A stretch of DNA of 20,353 bases from DATEVL01 sp035471625 (GTDB lineage: Bacteria > Chloroflexota > Anaerolineae > Anaerolineales > E44-bin32). The translations under genes were made by a program, and so were the position numbers. The stretch spans positions 1 through 20,353 of the forward strand of contig DATIPT010000159.1 in assembly GCA_035471625.1 (NCBI GenBank), read 5' to 3'. Positions 14,965 to 20,353 of this stretch are shown piece by piece. Numbering within the stretch: position 1 is the first letter of the stretch; every line of letters begins with the position of its first letter. The notes below the pieces were generated by a model. The model was not told the origin of the DNA, did no database searches, and saw only the letters and a program-made list of their open reading frames with translations.

Positions 14965-15174
14965 CTAGAGCATAGTGACGGACGACGCCTGCAGCCCCTT
15001 GGCGCCCTGCGTGACTTCGAATTCAACACGCTGGCCTTCCTCGAGGTTGCGGTAGCCGTCGGCGAGGATCGCCGAATAGTGGACGAAGACGTCATCGCCG
15101 CCTTCGCGGGAAATGAAGCCGTAGCCCTTTTCCCCGTTGAACCACTTGACGGTACCTTGGATGCGTTCGGACAT
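14965..15174 (-). CDS. csp: Cold-shock protein (CspA family)
   Basis: The protein has 69 residues, a full single cold-shock domain. ATG 15174 has AAGGAGG 9 nt upstream. RNP1 (KGYGFI, 16-21) and RNP2 (VFVHY, 29-33) are intact, with the aromatic nucleic-acid platform WFN at 11-13. CspA-type proteins bind single-stranded RNA and DNA, melt secondary structure and help translation at low temperature; some members are constitutive. It has a long structured leader of about 140 nt and a strong promoter, as is typical for cold-regulated csp genes. It diverges from a DEAD-box helicase, which is a natural functional partner in RNA remodelling. Confidence 0.97.
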   Translation of the reverse strand: MSERIQGTVKWFNGEKGYGFISREGGDDVFVHYSAILADGYRNLEEGQRVEFEVTQGAKGLQASSVTML

Positions 15175-15180
15175 GTTACG

Positions 15181-15211
15181 TTGCCTCCTTGGGCAAGAGA
15201 TGGTAGTTGCC
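15181..15211 (-). promoter_or_regulatory. Mutually exclusive hairpins at the csp ribosome binding site
   Basis: On the transcript the order is GGCAA (15207-15211), TTGCC (15192-15196), AAGGAGG (SD), with a second GGCAA (15181-15185) that includes the last two G of the SD. TTGCC can pair with the downstream GGCAA, hiding the SD in a loop of CAAGGA, or with the upstream GGCAA, freeing it. The ATG is 6 nt further on. This looks like a simple two-state switch, perhaps thermal. The 5-bp stems are weak, so the assignment is tentative. Confidence 0.4.
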
Positions 15212-15250
15212 TGTTCCCGGGAGGCCTGGCTCTCTTGGTGAACCAAACCA

Positions 15251-15273
15251 GCCTGAGCACGTGCAGCTCAGGC
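15251..15273 (-). promoter_or_regulatory. Stem-loop in the csp 5' leader
   Basis: A perfect 8-bp stem, GCCTGAGC (15251-15258) with GCTCAGGC (15266-15273), and a 7-nt loop. It lies about 40 nt inside the predicted csp transcript. Stable leader hairpins are usual in cspA-type messages; no T-run follows on the minus strand (TGGTTTGG), so termination is unlikely. Confidence 0.5.
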
Positions 15274-15321
15274 CGAGGTCTTGCGACTTCCACTCAGAAC
15301 TTGCATGCTACCTAGGGCGAG

Positions 15322-15350
15322 AGTATATCAGGCCTTTCGGGATCTGTCCA
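15322..15350 (-). promoter_or_regulatory. Promoter of the cold-shock gene
   Basis: On the minus strand TGGACA (15345-15350) and TATACT (15322-15327) are separated by exactly 17 bp; each matches five of six sigma70 consensus bases. Transcription would start near 15315, giving a leader of about 140 nt. It is the best promoter seen in the window. Confidence 0.65.
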
Positions 15351-15378
15351 GGGCCAATTGGGGGTCCCATTCCGGGGG

Positions 15379-15407
15379 TCGACAACCGGCCCCAGATCGA
15401 GTAGACT
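15379..15407 (+). promoter_or_regulatory. Promoter of the DEAD-box helicase gene
   Basis: TCGACA (15379-15384, five of six) and TAGACT (15402-15407, four of six) with a 17-bp spacer. Transcription would start near 15414, about 124 nt before GTG 15538. It is divergent from the csp promoter, with only 28 bp between the two -35 elements. Confidence 0.5.
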
Positions 15408-15420
15408 CCATGGGTGTCTT

Positions 15421-15450
15421 CCCGGGCGCGGAGCCCGGGGCCGTGTTTCT
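15421..15450 (+). terminator. First terminator-like hairpin in the helicase leader
   Basis: A perfect 7-bp GC stem, CCCGGGC (15421-15427) with GCCCGGG (15433-15439), and a GCGGA loop. It is followed after GCCG by TGTTTCT. It lies about 7 nt into the predicted transcript. Nothing is transcribed into it from the left, so it is best read as part of the leader. Confidence 0.45.
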
Positions 15451-15455
15451 CTATG

Positions 15456-15488
15456 ATTGGCACCGTAGAGGTGCCAATTCTTGTTGAT
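15456..15488 (+). terminator. Second terminator-like hairpin (attenuator candidate) in the helicase leader
   Basis: A perfect 9-bp stem, ATTGGCACC (15456-15464) with GGTGCCAAT (15470-15478), and a GTAGA loop; a flanking G-T pair can extend it. It is followed by TCTTGTTG. It sits between promoter and ribosome binding site (AAGGAG, 15524-15529), as a transcription attenuator would. Confidence 0.5.
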
Positions 15489-15537
15489 GTGGGGCTGAGG
15501 GTGCGACTTGGCTCAACACAGCCAAGGAGTGCTTTCA

Positions 15538-16803
15538 GTGAGTTTCGAATCGTTTCGCCTCGATCCCCGCGTTCGCGACGGGATCCAAGCGGCGGGCTAT
15601 CACCAGCCCACCCCGATCCAGCAGCAAGCCATCCCACCCATTATGGAAGGGCGCGACCTGCTGGGCATCGCCCAGACCGGCACCGGCAAGACGGCGGCCT
15701 TTGTGCTCCCGATCTTGCAGCGCCTGCTGGACCAGCCCGGGCGCGGCGCCCGGGCCCTGATCTTGGCCCCGACCCGCGAGTTGGCCGAGCAGATCCACCA
15801 GGCGGCGCGCGTCTACGGAAACCGCACCGGTCTGCGCAGCGTGGCGATCTACGGCGGCGTCGGCAAGCCGAAGCAGATCCAGGAACTTCGCCGCAAGCCG
15901 GAGATCATCGTCGCCTGTCCCGGCCGCCTGCTCGACCTGGCCGGCGAGCGCCGCCTCGACCTGTCGCGGATCGAGGTCCTGGTGCTCGACGAGGCCGACC
16001 GCATGTGCGACATGGGGTTCCTCCCCGACATCCGCCGCATCCTCAAGCTGGTGCCTGCCCGGCGCCAGACCCTGTTCTTCTCGGCCACGATGCCGGATGA
16101 GATCCGCGGTCTGGCGCAGGACATCCTGCGCGATCCGGTCACCGTTCAAATCGGGGTGATCGCCCCGCCGGCCTCCATCTCGCACGCCCTGTATCCGATC
16201 TCGGGTGGGCTCAAGAAGCAGTTGTTGCTGGCGATGCTGCAGCGACGGGCCGGAGGGCGGGCGTTGATCTTCACCCGCACCAAGCACCGGGCGCGCACGC
16301 TGGCCCGCGATCTCGATAAGCACGGCTATCGGGTCGAGGCCCTGCAGGGCAACATGACCCAGAACCGCCGCCAGGGCGCCATCGACGGGTTCCGCGGAAA
16401 CCGCTACGACATCCTGGTCGCCACCGACGTCGCCTCGCGCGGCATCGACGTGGCCGGCATCGCCCAGGTGATCAACTTCGACGTTCCCGACACGGCCGAC
16501 GCCTACACCCATCGCGTCGGTCGGACGGGGCGCGTCGACCAGACCGGCGAGGCCCTGACTCTGGCCCAGCCGGAGGACGAGCCGATCGTGCGTCAGATCG
16601 AGCGCGCTCTCGGGGAAAGCCTTCCGCGCCGGCGCTTGCCGGACTTCAACTACGGGGACTTCAACCCCGAGGCCCGGCCCAGGGGCAACGGAAACGGCAA
16701 CGGCCAGGCTCGCAGCAAGGCCCCTGCGAACGGCAACAACCATCGCAGGTCCCCGGCCGGCCCGAACCGGAATCGACCGAGCGGCAGGCGATCGCGCAGC
16801 TAG
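15538..16803 (+). CDS. DEAD-box ATP-dependent RNA helicase (RhlE-like)
   Basis: The protein has 421 residues. GTG 15538 is chosen because AAGGAG lies 8 nt upstream and the Q-motif Phe follows at once (MSFESFRL); an in-frame TTG at 15508 has no site. Motifs in order: Q motif with PTPIQ (24-28), I AQTGTGKT (45-52), Ia PTRELA (78-83), CPGR (127-130, with Cys where most have Thr), II DEAD (151-154), III SAT (182-184), IV ALIFTRTKH (242-250), V ATDVASRGIDV (295-305), VI HRVGRTGR (325-332). A basic, Asn/Gly-rich tail (375-421) would bind RNA without specificity. It unwinds short RNA duplexes, and homologues act in ribosome assembly and RNA decay, often at low temperature. The cold-shock gene is divergent. 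Confidence 0.95.
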   Translation: MSFESFRLDPRVRDGIQAAGYHQPTPIQQQAIPPIMEGRDLLGIAQTGTGKTAAFVLPILQRLLDQPGRGARALILAPTRELAEQIHQAARVYGNRTGLRSVAIYGGVGKPKQIQELRRKPEIIVACPGRLLDLAGERRLDLSRIEVLVLDEADRMCDMGFLPDIRRILKLVPARRQTLFFSATMPDEIRGLAQDILRDPVTVQIGVIAPPASISHALYPISGGLKKQLLLAMLQRRAGGRALIFTRTKHRARTLARDLDKHGYRVEALQGNMTQNRRQGAIDGFRGNRYDILVATDVASRGIDVAGIAQVINFDVPDTADAYTHRVGRTGRVDQTGEALTLAQPEDEPIVRQIERALGESLPRRRLPDFNYGDFNPEARPRGNGNGNGQARSKAPANGNNHRRSPAGPNRNRPSGRRSRS

Positions 16804-16841
16804 CCGAACCGGACCTTCCGCATCACGACCACGCTAAATCC

Positions 16842-16867
16842 AAAGGCGGGGCTTCGGCCCCGCCTTT
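16842..16867. terminator. Intrinsic terminator after the helicase
   Basis: A perfect 11-bp stem (16842-16852 with 16857-16867) capped by a stable TTCG tetraloop. Its right arm ends in CCTTT and is followed by GCTTGCC. The A/T ends suit both directions, so it may also end the minus-strand small-protein transcript, whose last stop is at 17004. Confidence 0.82.
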
Positions 16868-17003
16868 GCTTGCCTTGTTCGATTGGAGGGACTCAGGGCG
16901 CCGCTGCCGACGACGTCCAGCTAGCTCGAGGGACCTATATCGTCCCGTCGCGGCCAGCAGGAGCGTCAGCAGGCGAGAGCGCCCACTACGGCGCCATCCG
17001 CTC

Positions 17004-17267
17004 CTATCCCGGGCACCCCGGCCCCGGTCCCGCGTGCACCCACAGACCCCAGGCTCTCCATCCGGGGGCATGGTCTGACGCGTTCATGGTAGCCAGCCGG
17101 GAGTTGTCGCACTTGGCCTCCGAAGACCATTCTCCTTGCCCTCCATGGGACCATGACGGCGGAGGCTCCTCAGGGGGCGCCCACGGTGGCTGATCGGCAA
17201 AGGCCGGGACGGTCAGCAAGAGGGAGGCGAGCAGAACGATGAGCATCAATCCGGCGAGTTTCTTCAT
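17004..17267 (-). CDS. Small secreted Pro/Trp-rich protein (87 residues)
   Basis: ATG 17267 has AAGGAG 9 nt upstream. A clear signal peptide (MKKLAGLMLIVLLASLLL, cleavage after VPAFA at 24) leaves a 63-residue mature chain. That chain starts DQPPWAPPEEPPPSWSHGG and is rich in Pro, Trp and Gly, with two Cys (one near the C-terminus). There is no lipobox or membrane anchor. The family was not recognised. The gene next to it upstream (17349-17612) has the same total length, the same signal length and the same VPAFAD junction, so the two probably arose as a pair or share an export route. The 82-bp gap shows no promoter, so they are likely co-transcribed. Confidence 0.65.
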   Translation of the reverse strand: MKKLAGLMLIVLLASLLLTVPAFADQPPWAPPEEPPPSWSHGGQGEWSSEAKCDNSRLATMNASDHAPGWRAWGLWVHAGPGPGCPG

Positions 17268-17348
17268 GGGGACTTCTCCTTCGAGGACCGCCGGGGCGCG
17301 CCGGGCATCCAGTTGTTGAGGCATGGACGCCAGCCGGCAGGTTTTCTC

Positions 17349-17612
17349 CTATTGGCACCACCCTGCTTTGCCACAGCCATGGAAGTACGGCCACAATGGG
17401 CCAAACTTGACTCCGTTGCTGGGATGGTCGGCTTCCGCGATCCACGGGGCAGTCAACCCCATCCATGCCCCCCAGTCGTCAACCGGGCCACCCCACTTTC
17501 CACAGTTCTCTTGGCCTGGGATCACTTCACACTTGGGGTCCGCAAACGCCGGGACAACATTGACGAGGACCAACACAACAACAATCATGATGACAAGGGC
17601 CGCCTTCTTCAT
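17349..17612 (-). CDS. Small secreted Trp/Cys-containing protein (87 residues)
   Basis: ATG 17612 follows a GAGGAGAGG site. The signal peptide MKKAALVIMIVVVLVLVNVV ends in PAFA at 24, leaving 63 residues. The mature chain has four Cys (PKCEV, ENCGKW, HGCGKAGWCQ at the end), six Trp and several Gly. The Cys flank a Trp-rich centre (DDWGAWMGLTAPW), which suggests two disulphides in a compact extracellular fold. The family was not recognised. It is paired with the gene at 17004-17267: identical lengths and signal junction, but little similarity in the mature parts beyond Trp richness. A small extracellular structural protein or a bacteriocin-like peptide are both possible; no immunity or export gene is adjacent. 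Confidence 0.65.
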   Translation of the reverse strand: MKKAALVIMIVVVLVLVNVVPAFADPKCEVIPGQENCGKWGGPVDDWGAWMGLTAPWIAEADHPSNGVKFGPLWPYFHGCGKAGWCQ

Positions 17613-17994
17613 CTTGCCTCTCCTCTCGGCCTGGTGCCCCGACGACGATCGCCGGGGGCGAAGGGGGTGACATCCTCCTTTCAGTTCGACGTCCTGGCTT
17701 GAGAGTAGCACTCGTGATTTCGGCCTCAATCACCCTTTGGTACTTCAGTCCTAGTTGTGAGGAATTTCATACCGATTGGCCGGAATGCGCCGCCAAGGAC
17801 GACTCCCTTTCCGGGCCAAATGGTCCGATCCAGCCAGCGCCGCGCCGCCGCACGCCAGACCGAGCGCCACCATCGCGACCACGCTCCCGTCGCGCAGGTG
17901 CCGTCCGGCTCTGCCCGTGCCCGGGGAACCCGGGGCCCCGCTCAGGCGTCTTTCTGCGTAGAGAGGGCCTGCTCGCCCCCGAAGGAGGAGACCC
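17613..17994. other. Intergenic region between divergent secreted-protein genes
   Basis: About 380 bp with no gene that I can support; the frames crossing it have no ribosome binding site or family motif. It should hold the promoters for the small-protein pair (minus) and for the 461-residue protein (plus). The only candidate is for the minus side. No clear plus-strand promoter is seen. Confidence 0.5.
17702..17729 (-). promoter_or_regulatory. Weak candidate promoter of the small secreted-protein pair
   Basis: On the minus strand TTGAGG (17724-17729, four of six) and TACTCT (17702-17707, three of six) with a 16-bp spacer. The leader would be about 83 nt. Confidence 0.25.
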
Positions 17995-19380
17995 ATGTAC
18001 ACGAAGAGAACCTCCCTGCTTCTGCTCGCCGTCCTGTCGCTCGGGGCGATCGGCGCCGCCCCCAAGCCCGCAGCGCAAGAGCCCGAGCCCCCAGGCGACC
18101 CGCGCCGTCCCGCCTGTCCTTCGGATCATCGCTACATCGATGCCATCCAGCGGACCGCCGACATGGTCTGGGACGAAGACGCCCTGCGCCTTGCCTACGA
18201 GTACGGCCTGGACCTGGTCAACGTCACCTGGGAGGACACCGGCCGCTACTACGGCTCGGCCGTCGGCCCGAACATTTCAGACTTGACGATCCAGGTCCAG
18301 CATCAGCTCGAAGGTTCACGCGATTGCGCACTGACGCTGATGCCCGTCATCCGCTACCCCAACTTCACCGATCTGACCGCCGACATCGACCCCGACAAGT
18401 TCTACCTGCTGGTGGGCAACGAACGCGGCGACGAGCTCGAGCGCATCACGCTCACCGAGTACCTCAGGCACTTCCGCCGCTACTTGAGCGACCCCGACTC
18501 GTGGGCGGCGCGTGACGACTCGCTATTCGACTTCCGCGACTCGCACGTCCTCGTCAGCGCCCAGGCAGCCTTCCTGCCGGTGCCGCAGGAGGGGATCGCC
18601 GAGTTCAACCCCGTGATCTTCAACTACCAGTCGTACGCCGGCGACCCGGCCGTGCTGACGATCGTCGCAACCCGCGAAGGGACGAGCGCCACGGTCATCG
18701 ACAACACCCGCGACGCCTTCCCGGCCGGCTGGTCGTGGGGCCAGCGCCTGTTCTTCAACCAGGACGGCGAACGGGCGTCGTTCACCGGGCAGCGCCTGAC
18801 CGACTTCGTCCAAACGCGTCCGGCGACCCTCGACTCGCCCGAAGCCGCAGGGGAATCGGGCCTGAACATGGTGCTCATCATTCAAGTCCCGCTGCGCCAG
18901 AAGGTCCAGCTCGAGGATTTGCTCCCAACGCTGGCGCTCGGGGCGATGGCGCCAATGGAGGAAGCGGCCAAGTCGGATGTCGAGATGGCCGTGATTGGCC
19001 ACGGCGCGGTCGAGGGACCCTTCACCGAGATCGACGGGCTGGCCATCCGGCGCGACGGTCGCTTCCCGATCCGGGTGACGGTCCAGTTCTACAAGGCGAC
19101 CAGCGACGGGATCGTCAGCGAAGCCGACATCCGCGAGATCGCCGAGCAGATCGACCGGGTGTACGAAGACGGCGACTACGTCGGCAGCCTGGTGGTCGAC
19201 GGTCCGTCCGATCGGCCGACCGAGTACGACGGGCCGAAGGACGAGCCGCCGGGCTGGTGGCAGGCGTTCTGGACCCGCTTCGAGGACAACGTCGGGCTCG
19301 ATCGAGAGGGCGCCCTGGACCTGCTGCGCGACCTCGGCGCCGTCGCCTGGCGCTGGATCGTCGGGCTGCCCCGGGAGTAG
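17995..19380 (+). CDS. Secreted protein of unknown function (461 residues)
   Basis: ATG 17995 has GGAGGAG 4 nt upstream. The signal peptide is MYTKRTSLLLLAVLSLGAIG, cleaved near AA-P at 22-23, without a lipobox Cys. A short Pro-rich linker (23-40) is followed by a globular region. Visible segments are WDEDALRLAYEYGLDLVNVT, WEDTGRYYGSAVGPNISDLT, a basic helix LTEYLRHFRRYL, HVLVSAQAAFLPV, FNPVIFNYQSYAGDPAVLTI and FFNQDGERASFTGQRLTDF. The acidic C-terminus ends with a Trp-rich helix (WWQAFWTRFEDNVG). I do not recognise the family, and no catalytic signature or metal motif is apparent. Tyr, Asp and Trp are abundant, as in extracellular proteins. It stands alone, with a hairpin terminator 48 bp after its stop. 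Confidence 0.7.
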   Translation: MYTKRTSLLLLAVLSLGAIGAAPKPAAQEPEPPGDPRRPACPSDHRYIDAIQRTADMVWDEDALRLAYEYGLDLVNVTWEDTGRYYGSAVGPNISDLTIQVQHQLEGSRDCALTLMPVIRYPNFTDLTADIDPDKFYLLVGNERGDELERITLTEYLRHFRRYLSDPDSWAARDDSLFDFRDSHVLVSAQAAFLPVPQEGIAEFNPVIFNYQSYAGDPAVLTIVATREGTSATVIDNTRDAFPAGWSWGQRLFFNQDGERASFTGQRLTDFVQTRPATLDSPEAAGESGLNMVLIIQVPLRQKVQLEDLLPTLALGAMAPMEEAAKSDVEMAVIGHGAVEGPFTEIDGLAIRRDGRFPIRVTVQFYKATSDGIVSEADIREIAEQIDRVYEDGDYVGSLVVDGPSDRPTEYDGPKDEPPGWWQAFWTRFEDNVGLDREGALDLLRDLGAVAWRWIVGLPRE

Positions 19381-19428
19381 ATGCCTCTCCCGAGAGCCGA
19401 CCCGCGCGCGGCAACGTTCCAGACAACC

Positions 19429-19453
19429 CGAGCCCCCGGGATACGGGGGCTCG
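19429..19453. terminator. Intrinsic terminator between convergent genes
   Basis: A perfect 10-bp stem (19429-19438 with 19444-19453) and a 5-nt loop. The plus side is followed by CACTCTTGG. It lies 48 bp after the 461-residue gene and 40 bp beyond the stop of the minus-strand gene at 19494. Confidence 0.68.
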
Positions 19454-19493
19454 CACTCTTGGCTGGATTGAGGTGGATCGGAGGCGCCGCGGA

Positions 19494-20353
19494 TTACTCC
19501 TCGAGCATGTCCGTCGCCACCGGCACTCCGCCGACGACGATCTCACACTTCGCCCAGCCCTGCGGGCCGAGCACGCTCACGTTCTTGGCCTCGTTGGTCA
19601 CGCTGACCGATACGGACCCGCGCCGCACCTCGAGAGGAAGGACCTGGCTGGAGGTGAAGTTGTGGCAGACGAGATCCGCAGGCAGAGTCGGAGTCTCGAA
19701 CGTGACATCAAAAACGATCGTGACGTCGCAGTAGGTCCAACTGTTGACCGAGGAGTCCCAGCAGTTCGCCTGACTCGTGTCCGCCGAAACGATTGCGATC
19801 GAGGCCGGGACCGGGGTGCCGTCCCCCGCAGGGGTTCCGCTCTCGACGACCTCGGTCTGCTCTGCTTCCTGGATCAGCTGGTCGGGGTCGAGGGCGCGGC
19901 ACGGAGCGGCGGCTTCGGTGGCGCTCAATTCTGCGCCATTGAGCCGGGCCAACGATTCGCGGTAGGCCGTGGCGATCGCCACGCACCGCGCCACGAACCC
20001 GGCGTCGATCGCCGACCGGGCCTGATCCTTCAGGCTGCCATCTTGGACCGACAGCCGGGAGATCAGCACCGCCACCGCCTCCACCGCCGGATCGTCCGAA
20101 CCTCCCGGCGGCCTCACTACCATCCGCTCGATCACGGCCCCGGCGCTCGGCGTCCGCCCGGCCCTGGCCAGGGTGTCCACCGCATCCCCCAACTCCCCGA
20201 TCTCGCTCTTCACTTGCTCCAGGTCCGACGTGATCATCTGCTGCGGCCGCTCGATCGCACCCGCAATCCGACCCGCCGCCCGGCGCATCCCCGCCCCGGC
20301 TCGACCCCCGATCGCCCCGCCGACCAACTCCACATCTCGGGCAATCGACCGCA
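19494..20353 (-). CDS. Protein of unknown function, N-terminus beyond the window (partial)
   Basis: The frame is open to the right edge. A GTG at 20333 is in frame, but coding-like sequence (SIARDVELVGG) continues upstream of it and no ribosome binding site precedes it, so the gene is probably cut. The first visible part is Gly/Ala/Arg-rich (GGAIGGRAGAGMRRAAGRIAG). A helical segment (ITSDLEQVKSEIGELGDAV) follows, then a helical region with Cys, and a beta-rich C-terminal part with four Cys (ANCWDSS, WTYCDVTIVFDV, LVCHNF, WAKCEIVVGG) that suggests an exported, disulphide-bonded domain. The family was not recognised. Confidence 0.6.
   Translation of the reverse strand, partial: RSIARDVELVGGAIGGRAGAGMRRAAGRIAGAIERPQQMITSDLEQVKSEIGELGDAVDTLARAGRTPSAGAVIERMVVRPPGGSDDPAVEAVAVLISRLSVQDGSLKDQARSAIDAGFVARCVAIATAYRESLARLNGAELSATEAAAPCRALDPDQLIQEAEQTEVVESGTPAGDGTPVPASIAIVSADTSQANCWDSSVNSWTYCDVTIVFDVTFETPTLPADLVCHNFTSSQVLPLEVRRGSVSVSVTNEAKNVSVLGPQGWAKCEIVVGGVPVATDMLEE

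Noticed and set aside
15535..16743. Minus-strand open frame opposite the DEAD-box helicase
   Set aside because: The helicase motifs on the plus strand are complete; the antisense frame has none.
16925..16950. Hairpin GGGAC/GTCCC as terminator of the small secreted-protein pair
   Set aside because: Only five base pairs and no T-run on the minus strand; the strong hairpin at 16842-16867 is a better end point.
17699..18515. Plus-strand frames across the intergenic region and the start of the 461-residue gene
   Set aside because: No ribosome binding site and Arg/Pro-rich shadow translation; the gene starting at 17995 has a good site and signal peptide.

Overview
The window is high-GC DNA of dense, mostly well-formed bacterial genes with strong AGGAGG-type ribosome binding sites. 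Several lipoproteins carry long Pro/Thr/Ala-rich linkers after the lipobox cysteine. Together with a family-5 peptide-binding protein, a slipin, a HUMPS-family enzyme and a small 'PPEFVAHRREARKEML' protein, this suggests a Chloroflexota bacterium, perhaps Anaerolineae-like. That assignment is inference from style and gene content; there is no rRNA or other marker here. No tRNA, rRNA, CRISPR array or intact insertion sequence was seen.

Left part (1-7093), mainly cell-surface proteins. The tail of a peptide ABC transporter binding protein overlaps by 4 bp a lipoprotein with a glycosidase-like barrel and a C-terminal F5/8-type (discoidin) domain. Next is a LarA-like (nickel lactate racemase superfamily) protein, then a bidirectional terminator. 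On the minus strand lie a 58-residue protein with a duplicated 13-residue tail and a WD40 lipoprotein. Divergent from the latter is a large HExxH metalloprotease-like lipoprotein, and an 11-bp inverted repeat sits in the shared promoter region.

Middle part (7094-10812). A slipin (SPFH protein) is followed after 9 bp by a HUMPS-family (hexulose-6-phosphate-synthase-like) enzyme and then a 75-residue helical protein. These converge on a minus-strand ABC1/UbiB atypical kinase with two C-terminal membrane helices.

Accessory part (10813-14941). A decayed copy of an MFS transporter gene (two frameshifts, one 165-bp in-frame deletion, lost 3' half) runs in frame into a GT39-type membrane glycosyltransferase with a different codon style. 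The intact MFS paralogue follows directly. This is the clearest rearrangement in the window.

Cold-response part (14916-16867). A cold-shock protein (minus) and a DEAD-box RNA helicase (plus) diverge from a short region with two good sigma70-like promoters. Both have leaders of about 120-140 nt that can fold. The csp leader has mutually exclusive hairpins at its ribosome binding site, and the helicase leader has two terminator-like hairpins in tandem.

Right part (16868-20353). Two tandem minus-strand genes encode secreted proteins of exactly 87 residues (24-residue signal plus 63). A 461-residue secreted protein of unknown function follows, and then a minus-strand protein of unknown function cut by the window edge.
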